23,155 nt of DNA from a virus (IMGVR_UViG_3300030202_003123:1277-24431); one strand, 5' to 3'. Positions 8,817 through 16,831 are shown, counted from the stretch's first letter. Translations and numbers: made by a program. Notes: generated from the sequence alone by a model not told the origin.

Positions 8817-11800
8817 TATGTTATCGTTATTGTTATTACACTAGACTTTTTACTTAAACCACCACCATCAACTACTTTTAATCTGACAGTGTAAACGCCT
8901 ACAGATAGACCAGCTATTGCATCTAACGCAGCATTTTGAGTTGTACCGTCTGGAGTTAAAGTGAAGTATCCAGTAGTACTAACATCAACACCACCTAATT
9001 TTACACTAACTATAGACCAATTAAGTTCAAGTCCTTTTAAAGCTGTAGTTCCACTACCATTAGTAGCTACAGCATTAAATACATTGCCACCAGCAGCACT
9101 TGTGCCACTGCCTGAACCTCCTAAGAAAGGTGCAGGTTGTGTAAATGTAGGTGCTACGTTCAACATTCTGAAAGGATTACCTTGTAGTGGTAGATCCATA
9201 GATATTGTTGTTCCGTCTAAAGCCCACGTACTACTCTTAACAACCACCCTCACAACAAAAGTCCAATCATGATGTGAATTAGAAGTTGCTCCATAGTATA
9301 AACCGGTATTAGATGTTATCTTAAACAGCCCAGCGCCACTTCCTGATGCCGTAGCAAACGAACTAACCCAGTCTACACCTCTTCTATCTAGAGCTGATAT
9401 TAATGTAGTAGATAGCATCTCTGTTGCTAAGCTTGCTCCACCAGCGTTATATGCTGTAAAATCTCCAGTAACATTTGTAGTGCTACCTTGGATTAAAGTG
9501 CCTTCTGTTACTAAAGAAACAACGTCTCCACCTGAACCATTTTTCAAAGTGCTTGGAGTATTTGGATCTGAACCACCACCACTTACAATAGCTGTATTTA
9601 ATGTAGATATTAAACCTGCTGTTGATGTTTCCCAATAGATGTCTAGTTTAGATTCTAGTGGCTCTGTTTCATATACAGTAAGTATAGGATACATATTATT
9701 AAAGTCAGAGGCCTTGAGAGTTATTATAGCAGGTCTAGAACCTCCATAAGTTCCCGTGGCTAATGTTATAGTATCTCCAGGAATAAAACCTTCACCAGGA
9801 TCTGAAACAGTTAACACTGTTATAACTCCACCTGCAACAGTAAAATTTAATTTTAGACCTTCACCATTGGAACTACTTGTAGTAACACCTGCGGTTACTC
9901 CAACTTCTTGATTAACATAACTGGTATTCGTTGCTCCATCAAAGTTTTGTGTTATACTGTCTAGTAAATCCACTCCATTTGTAACTGTTCCATAACCTCT
10001 TTTATTAACGGTTAAAGTAAAAGTAGCATTGTTATCTCCAGCTAGTATTTTACAATTTGTTATAGTCATTGGATATGAAGCATTAATTAAATCCCAACCT
10101 TCACCTTCATCGTCTATAGAAATTGAGTTAGGAATACCAGCACCAGTAATACTCCAAACAGCTACTTGCAGTCCAGTTCCTGCTCCTACAGGTGCGTCGC
10201 TTGGAAACTCAACAGCTATATTTCTCGAACCAGCAACATAATTTAATCCACCAGATAAACCACCACATTGAAACCATAACTTACCTGCGTAAGGACTAGG
10301 TCCTGTTTCACCAACAGTAAAATCAGAAGTGTTTATTCTAGCAATGTAAGGGTTGTCTTCATAATTATAAAACACTGGAGCAACATTAAAAGGAACTATA
10401 GCAGATGGATCCCATAAACCTAAATCTTGACCTGTACCTATAGTTGTTACTAAATCAGTATTAGTGCCTGGATACCATTGCTGAGTTGTAGATCCTGAGT
10501 TGTTGTTAACCCTAAGTGACATTTTAATACTAGCATTTGTAACTTGACTACCTGAATCTAAGTCCCTAACTCGATCTCTAAGAGATAAAAATCTTTCTCC
10601 TTCTTCAGAATATGGATCAACAGTAAATAGTTCACCGTCAGTGTTTGTAAATTTGTAATAATCTGGATCTTCAGAAAAACTAGGTCTACCACTTCTAAAT
10701 ATATTTTGATTAGGACCTACTAAACTTAAGTCTCTAGGTATTTTATTTATATTGTCACTATATAAAGCTATGTGAGCTATAGGTTCTCCAGCTTCGGCAG
10801 GTAGTGGATATTTCATATCACCATTTATGTATCCATTTAGTATACCTGGAAAATAAACATTATAATAATCTTGCTGTTGTTGCTTCACAACTATCTTATA
10901 GCTATACCAACCCAGTGGATTAGTAGTTGCATCGTATAATCCTGGAGCTCCTGTAGCTGAAGACTTATCAGAAAGTATTTGATCTATAAAAGTAACTTTT
11001 AAAGAATCACCAGGCCAAGTATCTGACGATGTAAGTAAATCTTCAGCATTAGTATTTGGATAAGTTGAAAAAGGAGATTCTTTAAATGGATGGAAAAGAG
11101 TTGAACCTTTCAAAGTAGTAGAACTAGAACTAGTATCTATTTCTGAAAGTAGTGTTGTTGATTGTCTACCATACCTGTCTGATAATACAACTCCTACTTG
11201 ATAGTTCCTATTTTGCTTTAAAGTATGGTTTTGATATTCTTTTTCTAATGTTAAAGTATCTTTAGTATCAGCTGATACGTTGTAGTTCAGTGCTATTGGA
11301 GGAGTGGGTTTATCAATAAAGTTGCCATATATAACTCTATTCGCACTAACTTCTTGGGCTAAAGCCCTGACAGGTACTTGATCAAAAACTCTAGTCAATT
11401 CTTTATCAGGTAGTACTTTATAAGGTTTTAATGATTGATATTCGTATTCATAATTTAAGTTAGGTGATAAGTTAAATACATCTACAGAAACCGTGTCTAC
11501 AACTCTTATTGATGTTTCACCCGCTAACTTCATAAGAATATCCATTTCAACAATATTTAAATCTGAACCTACTTGACTCCAAGCATTACCACTAGGCGTA
11601 GGTATTTGCAAAAGAATATTATTTATTTTATTCTCCATGAAAGATACCTCAGTGCTTTTAAACGTTCTATCTTCATCATCACCTATAAAATAACCATCTT
11701 GCTTAGGAACAAAACAAGCTTGAGTAAATGGTGCTATTAAAGAATATTCGTCGTCATCAAATTTAAATCTATAACTAAAACTAGCAAATTTATCTTTTAG

Positions 11801-12751
11801 GTAATCTTCATCACCAGGCCAGTTTTTATTATATAAAGGATTGCTTGTACCGTCTGGCAAAGTTTCACTAACAACATCTTGCATCGTACTTACAATGCCC
11901 GTAACAATAGTAACTTGACATTGTTGAGTTATGGTTCCAGACACTGGATTATTTCTAGGAATTAATTGAATCACATCGCCATTAGCATAACCTGTGCCTG
12001 GCTCGGATATAGAAACAGCTGTTACTGCACTAGCAGCAGTATTATCTATGTTTACTGTCATACCACTACCTGAACCACTTATAGTAGTTGTCTTACAACT
12101 AGGATCAACAACTGTAAAACCACTACCGACACTACCATCTCCTGCGCCCGCTTGAGTAATAGTTAAACCAACTACTTCTTCTTTATATAGTAATATAGGT
12201 TGATAAGGATATATTTTAGCTACAGATATATTATCTTCAGATTGATAATAAGTGTTGTCAGCTATAGCGGTTGTTAAGTTTATTTTTCTAGGTTGGTTTC
12301 TATTATCAGTCCAAAACAATAAATCTTCTATTAAGTTAACACCATACACTTCTTGTGTTTTAGAAAAATTAAGAAACCTACCACTAACAATTACTTGAGA
12401 TTGACCTGTTAAAACGTGATGAACACCTATAGCATGTAAAGAATCTGCACTAGCAAAGTTAGATAAATTATCTCCAGATGTATCAACAAAGTTAGTCATA
12501 AAGACTATTATCCTGTCATTTACAACATCCATATATTTACCTATAATACTAATGTTACAGTCAGCATAATCAGCACCCCAAGTATTTAGCGCTAAGTTAC
12601 CTAACACGTTCTCTAAAGCTCCTACATCATCTCCTTCAGATTTACTAATCATCACGTTAAAAGCCTCTCTATACTCACCAGAAGGCACTAGTCGCGCGTC
12701 TAAATCCCTGTTCATTCGAGATTTGAGGAAATTGTTTCTTACTTCAGCCAT
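8816..12751 (-). CDS. Large tail protein, crAss-like muzzle candidate, 1311 residues
   Basis: The N-terminus (residues 6-52) has the NNFLKSRMNRDLDARLVPSG start followed by a Glu/Asp-Val-Gly-Ala-Glu-Asn segment, which I recognise as a signature of the large tail protein of crAss-like and related marine phages, where the counterpart forms the tail muzzle. Further core motifs include NRVIYGNFIDKP (471-482) and QVGVVLSDRYGRQS (518-531). Beta-rich cassettes with a G-x-G-[YFW] core lie at about 195-283, 840-913 and 934-1018. The C-terminal 115 residues begin with NVAPTF and end in a YTVRLKVVDGGGLS strand typical of cadherin-like or Ig-like folds. There are 4 bases to the preceding gene and a 1-base overlap with the next. 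The muzzle role is inferred from family resemblance. Many Gly/Ser/Thr linkers suggest a surface-exposed multi-domain fibre-like part. Confidence 0.75.
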   Translation of the reverse strand: MAEVRNNFLKSRMNRDLDARLVPSGEYREAFNVMISKSEGDDVGALENVLGNLALNTWGADYADCNISIIGKYMDVVNDRIIVFMTNFVDTSGDNLSNFASADSLHAIGVHHVLTGQSQVIVSGRFLNFSKTQEVYGVNLIEDLLFWTDNRNQPRKINLTTAIADNTYYQSEDNISVAKIYPYQPILLYKEEVVGLTITQAGAGDGSVGSGFTVVDPSCKTTTISGSGSGMTVNIDNTAASAVTAVSISEPGTGYANGDVIQLIPRNNPVSGTITQQCQVTIVTGIVSTMQDVVSETLPDGTSNPLYNKNWPGDEDYLKDKFASFSYRFKFDDDEYSLIAPFTQACFVPKQDGYFIGDDEDRTFKSTEVSFMENKINNILLQIPTPSGNAWSQVGSDLNIVEMDILMKLAGETSIRVVDTVSVDVFNLSPNLNYEYEYQSLKPYKVLPDKELTRVFDQVPVRALAQEVSANRVIYGNFIDKPTPPIALNYNVSADTKDTLTLEKEYQNHTLKQNRNYQVGVVLSDRYGRQSTTLLSEIDTSSSSTTLKGSTLFHPFKESPFSTYPNTNAEDLLTSSDTWPGDSLKVTFIDQILSDKSSATGAPGLYDATTNPLGWYSYKIVVKQQQQDYYNVYFPGILNGYINGDMKYPLPAEAGEPIAHIALYSDNINKIPRDLSLVGPNQNIFRSGRPSFSEDPDYYKFTNTDGELFTVDPYSEEGERFLSLRDRVRDLDSGSQVTNASIKMSLRVNNNSGSTTQQWYPGTNTDLVTTIGTGQDLGLWDPSAIVPFNVAPVFYNYEDNPYIARINTSDFTVGETGPSPYAGKLWFQCGGLSGGLNYVAGSRNIAVEFPSDAPVGAGTGLQVAVWSITGAGIPNSISIDDEGEGWDLINASYPMTITNCKILAGDNNATFTLTVNKRGYGTVTNGVDLLDSITQNFDGATNTSYVNQEVGVTAGVTTSSSNGEGLKLNFTVAGGVITVLTVSDPGEGFIPGDTITLATGTYGGSRPAIITLKASDFNNMYPILTVYETEPLESKLDIYWETSTAGLISTLNTAIVSGGGSDPNTPSTLKNGSGGDVVSLVTEGTLIQGSTTNVTGDFTAYNAGGASLATEMLSTTLISALDRRGVDWVSSFATASGSGAGLFKITSNTGLYYGATSNSHHDWTFVVRVVVKSSTWALDGTTISMDLPLQGNPFRMLNVAPTFTQPAPFLGGSGSGTSAAGGNVFNAVATNGSGTTALKGLELNWSIVSVKLGGVDVSTTGYFTLTPDGTTQNAALDAIAGLSVGVYTVRLKVVDGGGLSKKSSVITITIT
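9698..9952 (-). repeat. Beta cassette copy C in the 1311-residue tail protein
   Basis: This stretch encodes residues 934-1018 with the core DPGEGFIPGD. It is the close partner of the cassette in the 347-residue connector protein. Confidence 0.8.
10013..10234 (-). repeat. Divergent beta cassette copy B in the 1311-residue tail protein
   Basis: This stretch encodes about residues 840-913. The core is DEGEGWDLIN, with the Gly-x-Gly-aromatic step kept but the GD lost. It is preceded by GTGLQVAVWSITGAG in place of the usual GLK-x-x-x-TV-x-GG strand. Placement in the family is by pattern only. Confidence 0.5.
11903..12169 (-). repeat. Beta cassette copy A in the 1311-residue tail protein
   Basis: This stretch encodes about residues 195-283 with SGSGMTVNIDNTAASAVTAV and the core EPGTGYANGDVIQL. 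It lies between the conserved ILLYKEEVVG and VVSETLPDGTS parts of the tail core, consistent with an inserted domain. Confidence 0.65.
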
Positions 12752-12755
12752 TCAA

Positions 12756-13928
12756 TTAGTGTTTAATCCATTTAGATTTACCTCTCATTATTTGAGTAAA
12801 TTCTTCTAACTTAATATTTGACAATCTTATTTTAGCATTTCTTAAAGCAGCTCTTCTATCGACTTTATATCTTCTAACAACATATTCAGGTACGTTAACT
12901 CTACCAGCTAATATAGAGTAAGCTATATGCATATAAATAGCTTCTTCAGCCATCTTAGGTATACGCATATCATAGTCTACAGATAAACCATCAGAAACAT
13001 ATTCTAATAATATTAATCTACCTTTTAAATTACTACTAAAAGAAAATTTACCTTCTCTATAGTTTATAGTAAACCAACCATTCTTCTGTGAAGTTTCTGG
13101 TTCTAATCCATATCTTTGACCATAAGCGACTTTATCCCATGTCCAACCTAGTATATTAGCGTTGTAAAAGTCTAAGTCTATATTACCAGATATTAACTTA
13201 TCATTAGCAGTATCCCACCTTTGTTCTATAATAGAAGGTCCTTGTTCGTTTTCACCTAGACTGTTTTGAGTTGGTATACCACTACCATCCGAGTTTGGTA
13301 CAGGTATTTCATAAGGATTACCTGTTAATGTTGTTGGGTATATAATATGTTTAACACCAAAGTCATCGATCCAAGACATTTGTACGTAGTTAACGTAGTC
13401 TTGAGGAATAATAACAGATAAACTATCTGGTATAGTTAACTCTTGAGATTTAATACTTCTTAATGTATCATAGCTAAACTCCTGCAATCCACGCTTAGCG
13501 TGAAACATTACATCAGTTCTTTTAACATGTGGTATTAATTTTCCAGCTCCAACATATGCTACTAAAAAGTTATTAATAACGTCAGCCATAGAAATATATT
13601 CATACCCACCGTAGTTAGCTTCCATAGCTAGTGTAGTAAGTTGAATCTTAACTTTATCACCAGCACCTAAAGCAACTACTGAAATAGTGTTATTGTTTAC
13701 TCCAACAGAGTATTGAGCTGCACCGATAGGAGCAGGTGGAATAACTTCTGTATACTTAACATAACCAGCGCCTGTATCTACATATACCTCCACATTGGTA
13801 TTAGTTGTTGAAGTAGTGCCTACTAGTATAGTATCACCAGTCCATACAAAATTTGTTTGTGCTGCTGTAGCTGTAATTATCTGTTGACCAGCATAATATT
13901 GTTGATTAGTTTCTGTTAGTAGTCCCAT
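12756..13928 (-). CDS. Tail ring/connector protein, crAss-like, 390 residues
   Basis: The C-terminal 65 residues (IPKMAEEAIYMHIAYSILAG at 323-342, LRNAKIRLSNIKLEEF at 362-377, then RGKSKWIKH ending at 390) form a pattern I associate with the conserved tail ring protein of crAss-like phages. The middle (about 105-200) is a mixed helical/beta region with YISMADVINNFLVAYVG and the QDYVNYVQMSW strand. The N-terminal 100 residues are a Thr/Val/Gly-rich beta region that looks like an added domain and includes EVIPPAPIGAAQYS at 61-74, closely matching SVIPPQPIG in the 205-residue head protein. The gene lies between another connector-like gene and the large tail gene, with 7- and 4-base gaps. The proposed role is a neck or tail ring joining the portal to the distal tail. 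Confidence 0.8.
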   Translation of the reverse strand: MGLLTETNQQYYAGQQIITATAAQTNFVWTGDTILVGTTSTTNTNVEVYVDTGAGYVKYTEVIPPAPIGAAQYSVGVNNNTISVVALGAGDKVKIQLTTLAMEANYGGYEYISMADVINNFLVAYVGAGKLIPHVKRTDVMFHAKRGLQEFSYDTLRSIKSQELTIPDSLSVIIPQDYVNYVQMSWIDDFGVKHIIYPTTLTGNPYEIPVPNSDGSGIPTQNSLGENEQGPSIIEQRWDTANDKLISGNIDLDFYNANILGWTWDKVAYGQRYGLEPETSQKNGWFTINYREGKFSFSSNLKGRLILLEYVSDGLSVDYDMRIPKMAEEAIYMHIAYSILAGRVNVPEYVVRRYKVDRRAALRNAKIRLSNIKLEEFTQIMRGKSKWIKH

Positions 13929-13935
13929 GTTTTAT

Positions 13936-14979
13936 TTAGCTTTTTTCTAATACTTCATCTTGTTGTACCATGCTAGCAGCAGTTTGTACAATTTGTGGAT
14001 CTCTTATAACAACGCCACTATACATTAGTATTTGTAGTATTAGATTAGTTTGTTCTGTTGGGTGTAGTTCAAATTGAGTAGAACCATAAGTAGATCCAGA
14101 ATTTAAATCTGCAGCTGCTAAAGTAACTATTTGGTTGGTAGCACCACCAAAAGTAACTCTATCAAATTCAACTTGATCACCTACAGAAAAACCAGTACCT
14201 ACATCAGTTACAGTAAGTACTGTTGTCACACCACCAACTACAGTCATACTCATTTTTAAACCTGTGCCAGAACCGCTTGTTGTTACTCCAGCCGAAACAC
14301 CTGGTTCTAGATTAGTATAAGAAGTATTTGTAGCACCTGAAAATTGAGTAGTTATACTCGTTAATAAACTGCTGTTTATGTTTAAAGATCCTGAATTGTA
14401 AGTAGTACTATCATAAATATATTGCCCTAAGCTACCTACTGAGTAACCCCATCTAGGATCAACTGGAGCTTTTATATAGTTACATCTAACATTAGATGTT
14501 ATAGAACTAGGATGCACTACTATTTGACTAGGCGCAGCAGATGGTGCACCTGTAGTTTCTCCAATGTAAACTGGGTAAGAAGTTGTTGGCTTTGTTAATG
14601 GAGAGTTGTTTAGTAAAGTATACTCTGCCCTATTAACTTTTTGAATACCTATTGAAGGTATAACTGAACTACCGTCTAATTTTATAGATCCTATACGATG
14701 AACATCTGTTGGTAGTGTAAAATGAGGATTAACATAAGTGCATAAATTACTTGTGTTAAATATATCTATTTTCTCTTCTAAGTTTGCTACACGATTAGCA
14801 TATTCGCTATCGTTTTGTGGTATACGTAATTGTTGATTTAACTCTTCAAAATACGCTTCAAATATTTCTCTTTGTACTTGCGTGCCTAGAGTGTTAAATT
14901 CGTCTGGTGTTATATATCCTCTCTGCTCTTTGTTTAAGATATATAGCACTGTTTTATAAACTGTATTTACGTTTACCAT
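13936..14979 (-). CDS. Head-tail connector/ring protein with inserted beta cassette, 347 residues
   Basis: The N-terminal 75 residues are helical (TVYKTVLYILNKEQRGYITP, then QREIFEAYFEELNQ), followed by a beta core with LPTDVHRIGSIKLDG and KAPVDPRWGY (170-179). The C-terminus resumes with TQFELHPTEQTNLILQILMY (301-320). In relatives I recall, the WGY strand and the FELH segment are close together. Here about 85 residues (211-293) of Gly/Thr-rich beta cassette lie between them, flanked by short Ser/Gly linkers (STTYNSGS, SGSTYGS). The start ATG follows an A/T-only leader immediately after the terminator at 14997-15026, so this gene opens the tail module. The role as a neck ring protein is inferred from position next to the 390-residue ring protein and the remembered family pattern. 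Confidence 0.75.
   Translation of the reverse strand: MVNVNTVYKTVLYILNKEQRGYITPDEFNTLGTQVQREIFEAYFEELNQQLRIPQNDSEYANRVANLEEKIDIFNTSNLCTYVNPHFTLPTDVHRIGSIKLDGSSVIPSIGIQKVNRAEYTLLNNSPLTKPTTSYPVYIGETTGAPSAAPSQIVVHPSSITSNVRCNYIKAPVDPRWGYSVGSLGQYIYDSTTYNSGSLNINSSLLTSITTQFSGATNTSYTNLEPGVSAGVTTSGSGTGLKMSMTVVGGVTTVLTVTDVGTGFSVGDQVEFDRVTFGGATNQIVTLAAADLNSGSTYGSTQFELHPTEQTNLILQILMYSGVVIRDPQIVQTAASMVQQDEVLEKS
14101..14349 (-). repeat. Beta cassette copy in the 347-residue connector protein
   Basis: This stretch encodes residues 211-293 and aligns by hand with residues 934-1018 of the 1311-residue tail protein at about 49 of 85 positions. Shared blocks are GATNTSY, AGVTTS, GLK, TVLTV, GF-x-x-GD and a final TL-x-A-x-D-x-N. 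It is the clearest pair of the family in this window. Confidence 0.8.
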
Positions 14980-14996
14980 ATTAATATTTTTTAAAA

Positions 14997-15026
14997 AAAA
15001 AGGATGGCGGTTAAGCCACCCTTTTT
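14997..15026 (-). terminator. Rho-independent terminator after the 256-residue gene
   Basis: On the minus strand a 12-base-pair stem (AAAAAGGGTGGC with GCCATCCTTTTT, one G-T pair) encloses a 6-base loop and is followed by further T residues. It begins 13 bases past the stop of the 256-residue gene and ends just before the leader of the 347-residue gene. It therefore separates head and tail transcription units. Confidence 0.85.
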
Positions 15027-15038
15027 AATAATCACTTG

Positions 15039-15809
15039 TTATTTGAGTTTTTTCTCTATCGACTTGTAAACTTCTAAACCTTCATCTGTTTTAAACCAAG
15101 CAGCCATAGCTGAATATGGGTTTTCTTCAAATGGAACAGTCATTAACTTACGACCATTACTTCTCCATTTAAAAGTTCGTTGATCATCTTCTAAAGATAT
15201 GATATTGTTTTCAACCGCTACAATAGCGAAGTTTCTTAATACAACATTTTCATCATTAGCAAGATTAAGAAAAAGCTCTGGGTTTCTTTTTGCAAATAAA
15301 ACACCATCTCTTTTAAGTTCTTTACTAGATAAATTGTTTACACTAGATCCCATTTCAACTCTCAATATAGCTTCTAACTGATCTATATCCATAGCGTGAG
15401 CATTATTCATAGCTTCTAGTTCTACTTCTAGTTTATCAAACTCGTCAACAGCTTCTTTAACTGCATCAAACTCTTCAAATATAACACCTTTGTGAGGGTG
15501 TTTAGCTAGAAATTGTTGTAAACTAGGTTTTTCTTTAGGAACCATTAAATGCCCACTTTCAAAAACAATATGCTTCAATGTAGCACTTCCTTGTTGTTCA
15601 TCAACAAAAATACTTTTTTGATTAGTAGCATATCTCATCTCTCTCTCATAACCTTTCTCTTCATCAAACCATACTAATGGATATCTTCTAGTGTGTCTAG
15701 AGGTTATAGTATAGTTTAAAGGTTTTTTATTTCCTAGTAAATAGTAGTTTCTATCTTTATATTCCCAAGTATCTTTTACTTGAGTAGTTTTTTCTTTTGT
15801 TTTTTCCAT
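15039..15809 (-). CDS. Conserved phage protein of unknown function, 256 residues
   Basis: I recognise no named domain. The N-terminal 85 residues are basic and beta-like (NYYLLGNKKPLNYTITSRHT). Residues 95-100 and 112-150 are acidic and helical. About 175-215 form Leu/Asn/Val-rich helices (FAKRNPELFLNLANDENVVL). The C-terminus has GRKLMTVPFEENPYSAMAAW and ends Lys-rich; I have a general memory of this C-terminal pattern in marine phage structural clusters but cannot name it. There is no signal peptide or membrane segment. It is a single-gene unit: it has its own AT-rich 21-base repeat leader upstream, which recurs only before the scaffold-like gene, and a strong terminator downstream. That suggests expression set apart from its neighbours. 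A virion or assembly role is inferred from context. Confidence 0.75.
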   Translation of the reverse strand: MEKTKEKTTQVKDTWEYKDRNYYLLGNKKPLNYTITSRHTRRYPLVWFDEEKGYEREMRYATNQKSIFVDEQQGSATLKHIVFESGHLMVPKEKPSLQQFLAKHPHKGVIFEEFDAVKEAVDEFDKLEVELEAMNNAHAMDIDQLEAILRVEMGSSVNNLSSKELKRDGVLFAKRNPELFLNLANDENVVLRNFAIVAVENNIISLEDDQRTFKWRSNGRKLMTVPFEENPYSAMAAWFKTDEGLEVYKSIEKKLK

Positions 15810-15812
15810 GAT

Positions 15813-15833
15813 ATAATATAATATAATAATTAA
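15813..15833 (-). promoter_or_regulatory. AT-only 21-base repeat leader, copy 1
   Basis: It lies 3 bases upstream of the ATG of the 256-residue gene and is identical over 21 bases to the leader of the scaffold-like gene at 19903-19923. On the minus strand it reads as repeated TTATA/TATTA units. It could be a promoter element, a translation enhancer or both; the sequence does not decide. Confidence 0.4.
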
Positions 15834-15858
15834 ATACTCGAATAAACGAGTTTGTTTT

Positions 15859-16476
15859 TTACTTTCCGCTAATAGCTTTTAGTGAACCGGAACTAACACT
15901 AACGCCTGGCGGTAGTGGACGTAAATTAACATCTAGACCGGGGTTTTGATATAATTCTAAAACAGCTCGGTCAAACACTTCTGCTACATTTGCGCTATTG
16001 TTAGCTGTTACTCCTTCCACTCCTAACTCCCATTTTCTGCGAGCACCTGGTTGTATTTGTGCTATTGAAATTGTACCAAAATCACCAATAGGTTGAGGTG
16101 GAATAACACTAGTAATCTGTCCAGTTCGTGGTACAACCACATATACTGTAGATCCTTCTGCATTTAACATGTTTGCTGTAACTGTAAAACCAATACTACC
16201 TGTAAAATTAGTAGTATTTCCAGCTATACTTAATACATCTCCCACTGAGTAACCTGAACCAGCTGTGGTTATTTCAACTTGAGTCATAGCTGTTCCTCCA
16301 CCAGCAATTGTAACTGTTGCTTTAGCACCGCTACCTGAACCACCAGTTATAGGTAATCTCGTAACAACACCATCAGCAACCCACACCATAGCTGTTACAT
16401 CTAAATCTAAAGGACCAAGTAATGTTTGTCCAGCGAGTGAACTACTATCAAGTGGTATTATAATTCCGTTTTGCAT
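15859..16476 (-). CDS. Putative head-associated (auxiliary capsid or head fibre) protein, 205 residues
   Basis: The N-terminus (residues 1-40) is a beta segment starting MQNGIIIPLDSSSLAG. Residues 47-105 are a copy of the Gly-x-Gly-Tyr beta cassette. Residues 108-150 hold SVIPPQPIGDFGTISI, a motif nearly repeated in the 390-residue ring protein. The C-terminal 45 residues have a helix ending in YQNPG (176-180), followed by a Pro-rich tail. The helix-then-PG pattern also ends the two small genes upstream (101 and 114 residues), suggesting the three share a fold. Position shortly after the capsid gene argues for a capsid-surface, vertex or head-fibre protein. The leader AATTTAAAAATAAAATTATG has no Shine-Dalgarno sequence. 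I know no family name for it. Confidence 0.7.
   Translation of the reverse strand: MQNGIIIPLDSSSLAGQTLLGPLDLDVTAMVWVADGVVTRLPITGGSGSGAKATVTIAGGGTAMTQVEITTAGSGYSVGDVLSIAGNTTNFTGSIGFTVTANMLNAEGSTVYVVVPRTGQITSVIPPQPIGDFGTISIAQIQPGARRKWELGVEGVTANNSANVAEVFDRAVLELYQNPGLDVNLRPLPPGVSVSSGSLKAISGK
16162..16338 (-). repeat. Beta cassette copy in the 205-residue head protein
   Basis: This stretch encodes about residues 47-105 with SGSGAKATVTIAGGG, QVEITTAGSGYSVGDVLSI and a trailing FTVTANMLN that parallels the L-x-A-x-D-x-N ending of the other copies. Confidence 0.65.
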
Positions 16477-16486
16477 AATTTTATTT

Positions 16487-16831
16487 TTAAATTGTCAATA
16501 ATGGTGCTGCAATAGGTAAACCAATACCATCTTCAGTTTTAAGGTAAAAATTTTTACCTAAAACCGTTGAAGCTTTTACAATTCCACCTGGTTGTGAATT
16601 TACTCTTTTTACAAGCTGCCACAGAGCATCGGATTGAGCTTGGGTAGGAAGAGATTGAAAACCTAAACTAACAGTAAAGTCACCATCTCCAGCTGATACA
16701 ACAGTAGAAGCGTAATTATAGTGAAATATAAATCCGTTGATTCTAAAGTTGTAAACTAACTTGTACACGTTGCTGACGTTTAAATGGACACTTCTATTAG
16801 CGTCTAATTCAAACTCTATGAAGTTTGCCAT
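16487..16831 (-). CDS. Putative small head protein, 114 residues
   Basis: It is a small beta-rich protein (IEFELDANRSVHLNVSNVYK, YNFRINGFIFHYNY) followed by a helix (QAQSDALWQLVKRVNSQPGG, about 73-92) and a final strand region. The helix ends with a PG turn as in the neighbouring 101- and 205-residue proteins. No known domain is recognised. It lies 10 bases before the 205-residue gene and 64 bases after the 101-residue gene. The gap to the latter contains a strong terminator hairpin, so this gene may depend on read-through or on a promoter I cannot identify. The A-rich leader GCAAATAAAATTATG matches other leaders here. An auxiliary capsid role is inferred from position only. Confidence 0.7.
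   Translation of the reverse strand: MANFIEFELDANRSVHLNVSNVYKLVYNFRINGFIFHYNYASTVVSAGDGDFTVSLGFQSLPTQAQSDALWQLVKRVNSQPGGIVKASTVLGKNFYLKTEDGIGLPIAAPLLTI

Noticed and set aside
8428-9272. Plus-strand open frames of about 100-120 codons, Pro/Val-rich
   Set aside because: They are antisense to Gly/Thr/Asn-rich tail proteins and have no leader or neighbour context; they are shadows.
8481-14349. Repeated cassettes as variable regions of a diversity-generating retroelement
   Set aside because: No reverse transcriptase or template repeat is visible and the copies differ throughout, not only at adenine-linked positions.
15836-15851. Small inverted repeat ACTCG/CGAGT after the 205-residue gene
   Set aside because: The stem is only 5 pairs, the T-run lies on the plus-strand side, and no plus-strand gene exists; a minus-strand terminator here is not supported.
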